Below are positions 1 to 5,466 of a DNA stretch of 5,840 bases, one piece after another. Position 1 is the first letter of the stretch. Every line of letters starts with the position of its first letter. The translations under genes were made by a program, and so were the position numbers. The notes under the pieces were generated by a model. The model did no database searches, was not told the origin of the DNA, and saw only the letters and a program-made list of their open reading frames with translations. Source of the stretch: Sphingomonadaceae bacterium (lineage in GTDB: Bacteria; Pseudomonadota; Alphaproteobacteria; Sphingomonadales; Sphingomonadaceae); assembly GCA_947446935.1 (NCBI GenBank), contig CANFIV010000115.1:1-5840 (forward strand), read 5' to 3'.

Positions 1-645
1 ACGCCTGCGTCGATACCTGTTCAACTCGCCCGGGCCGAACCGGTCGCGGCCCCGCTGCAGCCGGCTTATGCACCCGCCCCGGTACCTCGGCAGGTTGCTG
101 CCGCCGCCTATAATCCGCCTGCTCGAGCCCGCCGCTCCGGCCGCGAGGCGCAGTTCATGCGCGCCGTGGTTTCGACCGCTGCGGTCTCGGTGGAGATGCC
201 CGATGCTTCGAGCCAGATTTCGCCGCTGGGAATCATGCTCGGCCAGATGGTCCGCTCGCAGGAAACCCCCGGCACGCAATATGGCTTTCAGGAGGAGGTC
301 GCGATGCCGATGCGGCCGCGCCTGATTGCGGTGCCGGAAGTCGCTTTGCCGGAGAGCTTCTGCTCAATCGATCAGCGGAGCGCATTCAGCGAAGGCATTT
401 ATCGACCCGCGCTCGCGATTGCTGAGCACAACGCGCAAGTTGCCAGCGCCTATGTGCGCAAGCTGCGCACGCTTTACGACAATTACCAACTCAGTGGAGA
501 CAGCACCTCGCTCCAATCTGTCGCCGCTGAGGCCCGCGATTTTGCCCGGGCCGCCAATGCCGCCAATTCCATCCACGACTCGCTCGTCAACCAGTTCGAG
601 GACATCATGAACACACCCGTCGGTTCCTGCGGAGCGATCCAGTGA
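1..645 (+). CDS. Paralog A: C-terminal part of exported Ala/Pro-rich protein, function unknown (5' end outside window)
   Basis: The reading frame is open from the first base to the TGA at 643-645 and gives 214 residues. A start at the ATG at 157 would cut into a continuous frame, so the gene most likely begins upstream of the window. Fragment residues 1-70 are an Ala/Pro-rich linker. A short helix SPLGIMLGQM follows at about 74-83. The C-terminal domain starts at a VPEVALPESFC motif (Cys121) and runs to Cys210. Cys121 and Cys210 are 89 residues apart, as in paralogs B and C, and the segment between them aligns to both without gaps (conserved pieces include Y.R.L..LYD..QLSGD and EAR.FA). By analogy with B and C the missing 5' part should carry a signal peptide and an FWQS motif; this is inference. 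The stop overlaps the start of D1, so the two are probably translationally coupled. I do not recognise a named function. An envelope or secreted location is inferred from the paralogs. Confidence 0.85.
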   Translation, partial: TPASIPVQLARAEPVAAPLQPAYAPAPVPRQVAAAAYNPPARARRSGREAQFMRAVVSTAAVSVEMPDASSQISPLGIMLGQMVRSQETPGTQYGFQEEVAMPMRPRLIAVPEVALPESFCSIDQRSAFSEGIYRPALAIAEHNAQVASAYVRKLRTLYDNYQLSGDSTSLQSVAAEARDFARAANAANSIHDSLVNQFEDIMNTPVGSCGAIQ

Positions 646-1121
646 CGCGCCGCCTCAATGCCTCCGCCGCCGTGCTTGCCTTGGCGGGGCTGGCGCTTTC
701 CGGGCCTGCAGAGGCAGCCTGCATCGATCACCAGACCGCAACGGCTGCGCGCATCCACCAGTTCGAGACGATGATGATGGTCGTTTCGCTGCGCTGCGGG
801 CGGATCGGATATGACATGCGCTCGTCTTACGAGGGCATGGTGATCGCGCATCAGGCCCCGTTTGGTCAGGCAGCGACCCGGCTGCGCCACTACCTTGGCG
901 GCAACGATTTCGATGTGCACAGCGGCGGGTTCGATCGCTACGCCACTATTCTTGGCAACACCTATGGCGGCGGGGCGACCTCGTTCGGCACTTGCCAGAC
1001 ATTGGACCAGGTCGCGGGCGAGTTGGCTAAAGTTCCCGATGTGAAGCTGCTTGCTCAGGTCGCTGAGACGCTGATCACGCGGCCCAAGCTCGACGAGATG
1101 GCTTGCGCCGTCGAAAATTGA
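642..1121 (+). CDS. D1: small secreted four-cysteine protein, function unknown
   Basis: 159 aa. The GTG start at 642 overlaps the TGA of gene A (GTGA), with a GGAG Shine-Dalgarno sequence at 631-634, seven bases upstream. No in-frame ATG lies ahead of the signal peptide. Residues 1-26 form a Sec signal peptide (basic MTRRLN, hydrophobic core AVLALAGLALS, PAEA-A cleavage region). The mature protein begins at Cys27 and has further cysteines at 52, 118 and 155. All four match cysteines in D2, which suggests two disulfides in the periplasm or outside the cell. The signature FETMMMVVSLRC is at 41-52 and DRYATILGN.YGGG at 98-111. Length and layout match D2, so this is a paralogous pair; each member directly follows a larger paralog (A or C), which suggests a stable partner relationship. 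From memory, similar short sphingomonad proteins sometimes carry an S-adenosylhomocysteine hydrolase label. Nothing here supports that: the protein is far too short and has no nucleotide-binding fold. Function is not known. Confidence 0.85.
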   Translation: MTRRLNASAAVLALAGLALSGPAEAACIDHQTATAARIHQFETMMMVVSLRCGRIGYDMRSSYEGMVIAHQAPFGQAATRLRHYLGGNDFDVHSGGFDRYATILGNTYGGGATSFGTCQTLDQVAGELAKVPDVKLLAQVAETLITRPKLDEMACAVEN

Positions 1122-1312
1122 AGGGCCTTGGACCAATGGCCGGCAGGTATTCAGGGTAAGTTTCAGGTTAACTGAATCTCTTGGCCGGTCGTCCATCATG
1201 GAACGCTAGAACGACAGGGCTGGGTAGGGTGCAATCCGGGCTGAGGGCGGAGATCACGGCGCAAGCTGAACACCGCATTACCTCGTCCGCCTGATTACCA
1301 GGGGAGCAGACG
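1122..1312 (+). other. Intergenic gap between D1 and B
   Basis: 191 bp without a supported gene. Two bases after the D1 stop there is a small hairpin, GGCCTTG-GAC-CAA(T)GGCC at 1124-1141, with one bulged T and no T-run after it, so it is a weak terminator or 3'-end stabiliser at best. A short inverted repeat, TTCAG-GTTAA-CTGAA, lies at 1162-1176 and could be a small operator. I see no convincing -35/-10 pair. The gap is large enough to hold a promoter for B, but that is inference. Confidence 0.4.
1300..1306 (+). promoter_or_regulatory. Ribosome binding site of gene B
   Basis: AGGGGAG lies six bases ahead of the ATG at 1313. It is a strong Shine-Dalgarno match and fixes the start of B. The in-frame signal peptide immediately after the ATG agrees with it. 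Confidence 0.75.
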
Positions 1313-2476
1313 ATGCGAAAGATCGGGTTTGTGAGCAAACGTCGGACTTCGGCAGGGAGCAGCCGCCTCGCCCTCGTGGCCATGATCGCCGTGGGCTGTG
1401 CTCCGGGAATCGCTGCAGCGCAGACCTCTGCCGCAACTGCCTCCGCTCCGGCGAGCAGCACTGCGGCGAGCAGCACTGCGTCCAACGGCGTGGGCTCGGC
1501 CTTCGAACTTGCGTTCTGGCAATCGCTGACCGGTAGCGAAGATTCCGCATCCTATGAGGCCTATCTCGCCAAATATCCGGATGGCACTTTCAGCGGCCTG
1601 GCCCGCGCCAAGATCGCAGCATTGCAGCGCGCGCTGACTGTCCAGCCGGCAGCGGCACCGTTTGCACCGGCAACGCCCGTTCCCGCACCCGTTCCGGCGA
1701 CCATTCCCGTTGCTGCGCCCGTCGGTGCACCGGCCGTGGTCGGGGCCTCGGCGCTGCAACCGACCCCAGCGGTCGTGACCGCCACTGCGACCACGCCTGC
1801 GACCGGACAGATCGCAGCGGCAGCAACGCAAACCCCCGAAATGATCCCCGCCAACGCTTCTGTCGGGTTGGCTGAGCAAAGCTCGCCGCTCACCCGCCTG
1901 CTCGCGCAGTTGCGCGGCGGTTCGGATGCGGCGACTGCCTCGCCTGCCCCGCTGGTTCCGGCGGCACCGGCGGTCCTGCCCGCTGCGGCAGCCGCACCGA
2001 TCAGCGCTGCGCCGTCCCCGACCCAGCAAGCAGTATATACGCCCACACCGGTGCAAGCTTCCGCACAGGCAGCTGGGCAGGTGCTCGCTTTGGTACCGGC
2101 AGCAGACCCCGCGCCGGTTGCGGCACCCTATGCGTCTGCACGCCCGGTTATGCTGACCGTGCCTGAAGTGGCCATACCCGCCTACTTCTGCAGCAACGAT
2201 GCACGCAACGTCTTCCACAACGGGTCGTATCGCCCTGCGGTCGAGGCGGCGACACGCAACAACGAAGCCGCCGTCGCCTATCTGCGGCAGTTGCAGCAGA
2301 CTTATGATCGCGGCCAACTCGGCCGTGACACGGCGGTGCTCAATGCCATTGCCGCAGAGGCACGGGCCTATCAGGCCGAGGCCGCCCGGGCCTATTCCGC
2401 CCAAGCCACGCTGGTGCGCCAGTTCGACGTACTGATGGCAGTCCCGTTGCGGACCTGCTTGGCCAGCGCGCAGTAA
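1313..2476 (+). CDS. Paralog B: exported protein with FWQS/YEAYL motif, Ala/Pro linker and two-cysteine C-terminal domain
   Basis: 387 aa, ATG start with a strong RBS. Residues 1-36 are a signal peptide (KRRTSAGSSR basic region, LALVAMIAVGCAPGIAAA core, cleavage before Gln37). Residues 59-104 hold GVGSAFELAFWQS and YEAYLAKYPDGTF. This helical motif type is known from N-terminal or repeat regions of diverse alphaproteobacterial envelope proteins and of caspase-like proteins, and is thought to resemble a TPR half-unit. Residues 105-190 and 204-275 are Ala/Pro/Val linkers. A short conserved helix, SPLTRLLAQL, sits between them at 191-200. The C-terminal domain runs from VPEVAIPAYFC (Cys293) to Cys382 and is mostly helical and charged (AYLRQLQQTYDRGQL, IAAEARAYQAEAARAY). 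The two cysteines are 89 residues apart, as in A and C, and probably form a disulfide. Unlike A and C, no D-type gene follows. No enzymatic motif is visible; a structural or binding role in the periplasm or outer envelope is a guess. The reading is sure, the function unknown. Confidence 0.9.
   Translation: MRKIGFVSKRRTSAGSSRLALVAMIAVGCAPGIAAAQTSAATASAPASSTAASSTASNGVGSAFELAFWQSLTGSEDSASYEAYLAKYPDGTFSGLARAKIAALQRALTVQPAAAPFAPATPVPAPVPATIPVAAPVGAPAVVGASALQPTPAVVTATATTPATGQIAAAATQTPEMIPANASVGLAEQSSPLTRLLAQLRGGSDAATASPAPLVPAAPAVLPAAAAAPISAAPSPTQQAVYTPTPVQASAQAAGQVLALVPAADPAPVAAPYASARPVMLTVPEVAIPAYFCSNDARNVFHNGSYRPAVEAATRNNEAAVAYLRQLQQTYDRGQLGRDTAVLNAIAAEARAYQAEAARAYSAQATLVRQFDVLMAVPLRTCLASAQ
1451..1480 (+). 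repeat. Perfect 15-bp tandem duplication inside gene B
   Basis: The unit GCGAGCAGCACTGCG occurs twice in direct succession (1451-1465 and 1466-1480), encoding ASSTA-ASSTA between the signal peptide and the FWQS motif. It keeps the frame, so copy-number change by slippage would alter linker length in steps of five residues. Confidence 0.85.
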
Positions 2477-2513
2477 GGGCCGTCCAGTCCCGCGCCTGCT
2501 TTGCAAGCGCGCC

Positions 2514-2536
2514 GTCCGGCGGCCACATTGCCGGAC
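2514..2536 (+). other. GC-rich hairpin between B and C
   Basis: GTCCGGC (2514-2520) and GCCGGAC (2530-2536) form a perfect 7-bp stem with a 9-base loop, 37 bases after the B stop and about 100 bases before the preferred start of C. There is no T-run behind it, so it is not a classic intrinsic terminator. It may be an attenuator or processing/stability element between the two cistrons. It also argues that this stretch is untranslated. Confidence 0.45.
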
Positions 2537-2625
2537 TTGGCCCGGATCGGTCCCGTACCTGCTTCGAATTCTATGAGGTCTATGGTAGCCCTGTTTCCGC
2601 ATCGCTGCTTGGCGATGGCCGATGC

Positions 2626-2638
2626 GAGGGACAGCGTG
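2626..2638 (+). promoter_or_regulatory. RBS and GTG start chosen for gene C
   Basis: GAGGG at 2626-2630 lies five bases ahead of GTG at 2636, the best Shine-Dalgarno/start combination in the region. It gives a signal peptide of normal length (39 aa). Competing in-frame starts (TTG 2501, ATG 2573, ATG 2582, ATG 2615) have no well-placed RBS and would add 7-45 residues in front of the signal sequence. Confidence 0.55.
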
Positions 2639-3967
2639 ACGAGCAAGGCGTTTGATGACGTGGCGGTGCGGGTTGGTTTGTCGCCAGCACGTTCGGCCAT
2701 CGCGCTGCTGGCCGCTGCGGTCCATTTGGGCTCGGCACTGCCAGCCAGCGCGCAAGGCATGGTGCAGGGGTCAACACTAGGGCCAGCTTCTACCGGGGTC
2801 GGCTCGCAGTTTGAAATGGTGTTCTGGCAGTCGGTCGACAGTGGCACCGATCCCGCGCTCTACGAAGCCTACCTCAGCAAGTATCCCGAAGGCACCTTCG
2901 CGCAAGTCGCACGGGTCAAGTCGGAAAAGCTGCGTCATATCATGACTGCATCGTCGGTGCCCGTGCCGCCACCGCCACCACCATCGCAGATGACTTCGGC
3001 GCCCGCTCCCGCAATCGATACGGCACCGGCTTTGGCCTCTACTTTGGCCCTCGCTTCGGCCCCCATTCCGGCGAAGCGTCCGCTTGCGGCCACAACCACA
3101 TCGGCTCCGGGACGCCGATCGGTTCCGCCCACGCCCGAGACAAGTTCCAGGACCGCTTCCGGGACCGGGACAAATCTCACGCCAGTTGTCCGATCCGGTT
3201 TGGGCCAATCCAGTCATGGCCTGTCCAGTCCTGATCTGTCCAGTCCCGGCCAGTCCGATCCTGCGCCGTTTGTCACGCCGGCCGTGCCATCCGAGCCCGC
3301 CAGCGAAACCGAAAACAGCGCGGCGCTGCGCCGCCTGCTCGGCGCGCTGGGTGACAGCCAGCGCATGGCGCTGCCGGGCCCGACTCCCCTTGCGGTCCCT
3401 GTCGGCACTCCCGCGCCCATGCCAGCCGCACCCGAGTCTGCGAGCTTGACCGCGCCATCGGTGGCGCTTGCTGCAAGCAGTGTCGCGACGCCCGGTGCAG
3501 CCGGCCTTGCCACGCTCGCTGCTGGGGGAGCTGCGGTGACCGATGCGGCCGCGCGTTCGGCGAACACCGGGCAAGCAGGCCGTGAACATCCGATCGCAGT
3601 CGGGCCGCTGCCGGCCGGCTTTGCGCTGCCTGCGCGCCCAGTGCTCTCGGCGGTTCCGGGGCTGACTCTGCCGGGCAGCTTCTGCTCGGCTGAGGCGCGC
3701 AACGCCTTTCACGACAGCACTTATGTCACCGCAGTCGAGACAGCCAAGCGCAACAACGATGCAACCATCGCCTATATGCACCAATTGCAGGACCTTTATG
3801 ATCGCAACCAGCTGAGCGGCGATATCAACCCGATGAATGCCTTGGCATCAGAGGCGCGTGCCTATGGTCCTATGGCGGCGGCGGCCTTTGCCGCGCAGTC
3901 AGCGCTGGTAGACGCGTTCCAGGCATTGATGGCCGTGCCGATCATTGCTTGTGATGCGCAAAGGTGA
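2636..3967 (+). CDS. Paralog C: exported protein with FWQS/YEAYL motif, long Pro/Ser/Ala linker and two-cysteine C-terminal domain
   Basis: 443 aa from the GTG at 2636; the frame is open back to TTG 2501 (488 aa), so the start is the uncertain part. Residues 1-39 are a signal peptide (SAIALLAAAVHLGSALPASA, cleavage before Gln40). Residues 54-99 carry GVGSQFEMVFWQS and YEAYLSKYPEGTF, closely matching B. The linker, about 100-335, is rich in Pro, Ser and Ala, with six prolines in a row at 111-116 and LSSP pentapeptides near 195-207. A conserved short helix, AALRRLLGAL, is at 229-238. The C-terminal domain runs from VPGLTLPGSFC (Cys350) to Cys439, again 89 residues apart, with AYMHQLQDLYDRNQLSGD and ASEARAYG matching A and B. 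The TGA stop overlaps the GTG of D2 as GTGA, the same join as A-D1. C and B keep protein motifs but differ at many third codon positions, so the duplication is old and maintained. Location is probably periplasm or outside the cell; function unknown. Confidence 0.88.
   Translation: MTSKAFDDVAVRVGLSPARSAIALLAAAVHLGSALPASAQGMVQGSTLGPASTGVGSQFEMVFWQSVDSGTDPALYEAYLSKYPEGTFAQVARVKSEKLRHIMTASSVPVPPPPPPSQMTSAPAPAIDTAPALASTLALASAPIPAKRPLAATTTSAPGRRSVPPTPETSSRTASGTGTNLTPVVRSGLGQSSHGLSSPDLSSPGQSDPAPFVTPAVPSEPASETENSAALRRLLGALGDSQRMALPGPTPLAVPVGTPAPMPAAPESASLTAPSVALAASSVATPGAAGLATLAAGGAAVTDAAARSANTGQAGREHPIAVGPLPAGFALPARPVLSAVPGLTLPGSFCSAEARNAFHDSTYVTAVETAKRNNDATIAYMHQLQDLYDRNQLSGDINPMNALASEARAYGPMAAAAFAAQSALVDAFQALMAVPIIACDAQR
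3210..3255 (+). repeat. 15-bp-period CCAGTC repeat in the linker of gene C
   Basis: CCAGTC recurs at 3210, 3225, 3240 and 3250, the first three at exact 15-base steps with CTGT shared ahead of the second and third. In frame it reads as degenerate pentapeptides of the LSSP-x type. This looks like slippage-derived growth of a flexible linker. It is an intragenic repeat and not a mobile element. Confidence 0.7.
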
Positions 3968-4503
3968 GTGCACAAGGCGTGCGCCGCGCCGTTGGGATCG
4001 GCCCGATGGCCTTGCTTGTCGCAGGGCTAGCTTTGATCTTTGCTCCGCCCGCATCGGCGGCGGTCGCTTGTCCTGATCCCGCCACGGTGCATGCTGCGCG
4101 GCTGATCGAGTTTCAGACGATGATGATGGATGTTTCGGTGCGTTGCAGCCACGTGGGGGTGACGATCGGCAATCATCTAAACGAAATGGCGACCGCACAT
4201 ACCACGATGTTTGATGATGCGCGCGAACGGGTGCGCGGATTTCTGGCCAGAGCAGCAAACTCGGCGGGTCGTCCTGCCGCACCTGCATCCCGGCATGGCG
4301 ATCCGTTGGATCGCTATATGACCATGCTGGGCAACCGCTACGGCGCGGGCAGCACCACGCCCGATCGGTGCCACGCGTTCGATGCTATCGCGATGTCGTT
4401 GGTGGACAGGGGTAATACCGACAAGCTGCTGACTATGGTCGCCGATTCACTCATCGGGGAAACTCTGCTTGAAAACCTGATCGGTTGCCCGGCCAAGCCC
4501 TGA
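3964..4503 (+). CDS. D2: small secreted four-cysteine protein, function unknown
   Basis: 179 aa, paralog of D1. The GTG start at 3964 overlaps the TGA of gene C (GTGA). There is no strong Shine-Dalgarno, so translation probably depends on re-initiation after C. The signal peptide spans about residues 1-33 (VRRAVGIGPMALLVAGLALIFAPPASA). Cysteines at 36, 61, 136 and 175 correspond to D1 27, 52, 118 and 155; the first spacing is 25 in both. The signature FQTMMMDVSVRC is at 50-61 and DRYMTMLGNRYGAGS at 116-130. Compared with D1 there is an extra loop of about nine residues near 98-112 (AANSAGRPAAPASRHG). The last gene of the + strand array, it ends 15 bp from the stop of convergent tesB. An exported partner of C is inferred from coupling and from the repeated A-D1/C-D2 arrangement. 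No catalytic motif is recognised. Confidence 0.85.
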   Translation: MSAQGVRRAVGIGPMALLVAGLALIFAPPASAAVACPDPATVHAARLIEFQTMMMDVSVRCSHVGVTIGNHLNEMATAHTTMFDDARERVRGFLARAANSAGRPAAPASRHGDPLDRYMTMLGNRYGAGSTTPDRCHAFDAIAMSLVDRGNTDKLLTMVADSLIGETLLENLIGCPAKP

Positions 4504-4518
4504 ACATGCTGCGGTGCG

Positions 4519-5418
4519 CTAGCCCTTGGGCTGGATCGGGCGGATCAGCCCTTCTTGCGCAACGTTTGCCAGCAAGCGTCCGTCGCGCGAAAAAATGCGG
4601 CCCCGGTTGAAACCGCGCGCGCGCCCGGCCCACGGGCTGTCGCACACATAGAGCAGCCATTCGTCCGCCCGGAAATCGTCGTGGAACCAGATTGCGTGAT
4701 CGAGGCTCGCGCCCATCATGGTGCCTTTGTGCCAGCTGATCCCGTGCGGCAGCGCAGACGTGCCGAGCAGGGTCATGTCGCTGGCATAGGCGAGCACGGC
4801 GCGGTGGATCTTGGGGTCATCGGGCAGCGGCGCAACAGCGCGGAACCAGGTGTGCGACAGCGGCGCGCGAGGCTCTCCCCCCATCCAGTGGCGCGCCTCC
4901 ACCGGGCGCAGCTCGATCGGGCGAGCGGCAAGCATGAACCGGCGCATCGTCTCTGGTACGCGATCGGCATATTCAGCGCGCAGATCCTGCTCGCTGCGCA
5001 GGCCTTCCGGCGGGGGAACCTCGGGCATGGCTTCAGCGTGTTCGACGCCCGGCTCGCGCTTGTGGAACGAGGCGACCATCGTCAGAATCGGCTTGCCCTG
5101 CTGGCTGGCAACCACCCGGCGATTGGCGAAACTGCCGCCGTCGAGATCACGCATGACTTCAAAGTCGATGCCAAAATCCTCGTTTCCACCGCGCAGGAAA
5201 TAGGCGTGGAGCGAATGCACTGGCCTATCCGCCGCAACGGTGCGCTCCGCCGAAGCGAGCGCCTGCGCGATGACCTGGCCGCCGAAGACACGGCCGACGC
5301 CGTCTTCCTTGCGGGCACCGGCAAAATGGTCGCCCCCGGACTCGGCAACATCGAGAAGGCGCAACAGGCCGGCGACGAGCGCGGCGGGATCGGTTTGCCC
5401 AGTAGTTTCCTGTGTCAT
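4519..5418 (-). CDS. tesB: Acyl-CoA thioesterase II (TesB family)
   Basis: 299 aa; the E. coli enzyme is 286. It hydrolyses fatty acyl-CoA to free fatty acid and CoA in the cytosol; the physiological role of this broad-specificity enzyme is usually side-product removal in beta-oxidation or adjusting the acyl-CoA pool. It is a double hotdog protein. The N-terminal hotdog (about 15-120) has VGRVFGGQVIAQAL at 41-54, VHSLHAYFLRGG at 67-78 and SFANRRV at 96-102. The C-terminal hotdog (about 185-295) has YASDMTLLGTS at 211-221, SLDHAIWFH at 238-246, EWLLYV and NVAQEGLIR at 285-293. Catalytic positions match Asp204/Thr228/Gln278 of E. coli TesB as Asp214/Ser238/Gln288 with identical spacing (24 and 74), so the Thr is a conservative Ser. 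The ATG at 5416-5418 has no clear Shine-Dalgarno, but no better start is in frame. It lies 31 bp downstream of the cupin-like gene on the same strand, so the two may share a transcript, and converges on D2. Family assignment is firm. Confidence 0.96.
   Translation of the reverse strand: MTQETTGQTDPAALVAGLLRLLDVAESGGDHFAGARKEDGVGRVFGGQVIAQALASAERTVAADRPVHSLHAYFLRGGNEDFGIDFEVMRDLDGGSFANRRVVASQQGKPILTMVASFHKREPGVEHAEAMPEVPPPEGLRSEQDLRAEYADRVPETMRRFMLAARPIELRPVEARHWMGGEPRAPLSHTWFRAVAPLPDDPKIHRAVLAYASDMTLLGTSALPHGISWHKGTMMGASLDHAIWFHDDFRADEWLLYVCDSPWAGRARGFNRGRIFSRDGRLLANVAQEGLIRPIQPKG
4528..4556 (+). terminator. Candidate terminator of the + strand array, inside the 3' end of tesB
   Basis: GGGCT(G)GATC at 4528-4537 pairs with GATCAGCCC at 4543-4551: nine pairs, one bulged G, loop GGGCG. 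TTCTT follows at 4552-4556. It starts 25 bases after the D2 stop. The T-tract is short and interrupted, so termination may be partial. An alternative smaller hairpin, CTAGCC-CTTG-GGCTGG at 4519-4534, uses some of the same bases and is mutually exclusive with it. The sequence is also the coding end of tesB, so part of the symmetry may be chance. Confidence 0.4.
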
Positions 5419-5438
5419 GCCGCGCGCATTGCGCAGCC

Positions 5439-5466
5439 TGCCGTTTCCGTCAACGGAAAGCTGGCA
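5439..5466 (-). other. Hairpin at the cupin gene stop, ahead of tesB
   Basis: TTTCCG (5444-5449) and CGGAAA (5454-5459) form a perfect stem around a 4-base loop, extended by TGCC (5439-5442) with GGCA (5463-5466) across a small internal loop. The stop codon of the cupin-like gene lies at the loop (5450-5452). No T-run follows on either strand, so a stability or coupling element is more likely than a terminator. Confidence 0.4.

Noticed and set aside
157..645. Complete gene A starting at the ATG at 157
   Set aside because: The frame is open to base 1 with the same Ala/Pro linker composition as B and C, and no RBS precedes 157.
642..1121. S-adenosylhomocysteine hydrolase label for the D proteins
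   Set aside because: The true enzyme is over 400 aa, cytosolic and NAD-binding. D1 and D2 are short, have signal peptides and four cysteines, and show no such motifs.
1221..1300. Possible riboswitch ahead of B (words GGGTGCAATCCGG and GGCTGAG recall TPP and cobalamin elements)
   Set aside because: The conserved core order and the second halves of either consensus are absent, and B has no link to thiamine or cobalamin. Chance words in GC-rich DNA.
1295..2755. Long - strand open frame of 486 codons opposite B and the start of C
   Set aside because: It mirrors the GC-rich codon pattern of gene B on the other strand, reads as an Arg/Gly/Cys-rich product without domains, and conflicts with the strong RBS, signal peptide and conserved motifs of B.
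2777..3784. Long - strand open frame of 335 codons opposite C
   Set aside because: Same kind of shadow frame: Arg/Gly-rich, no motif, and opposite a gene with clear paralogs.
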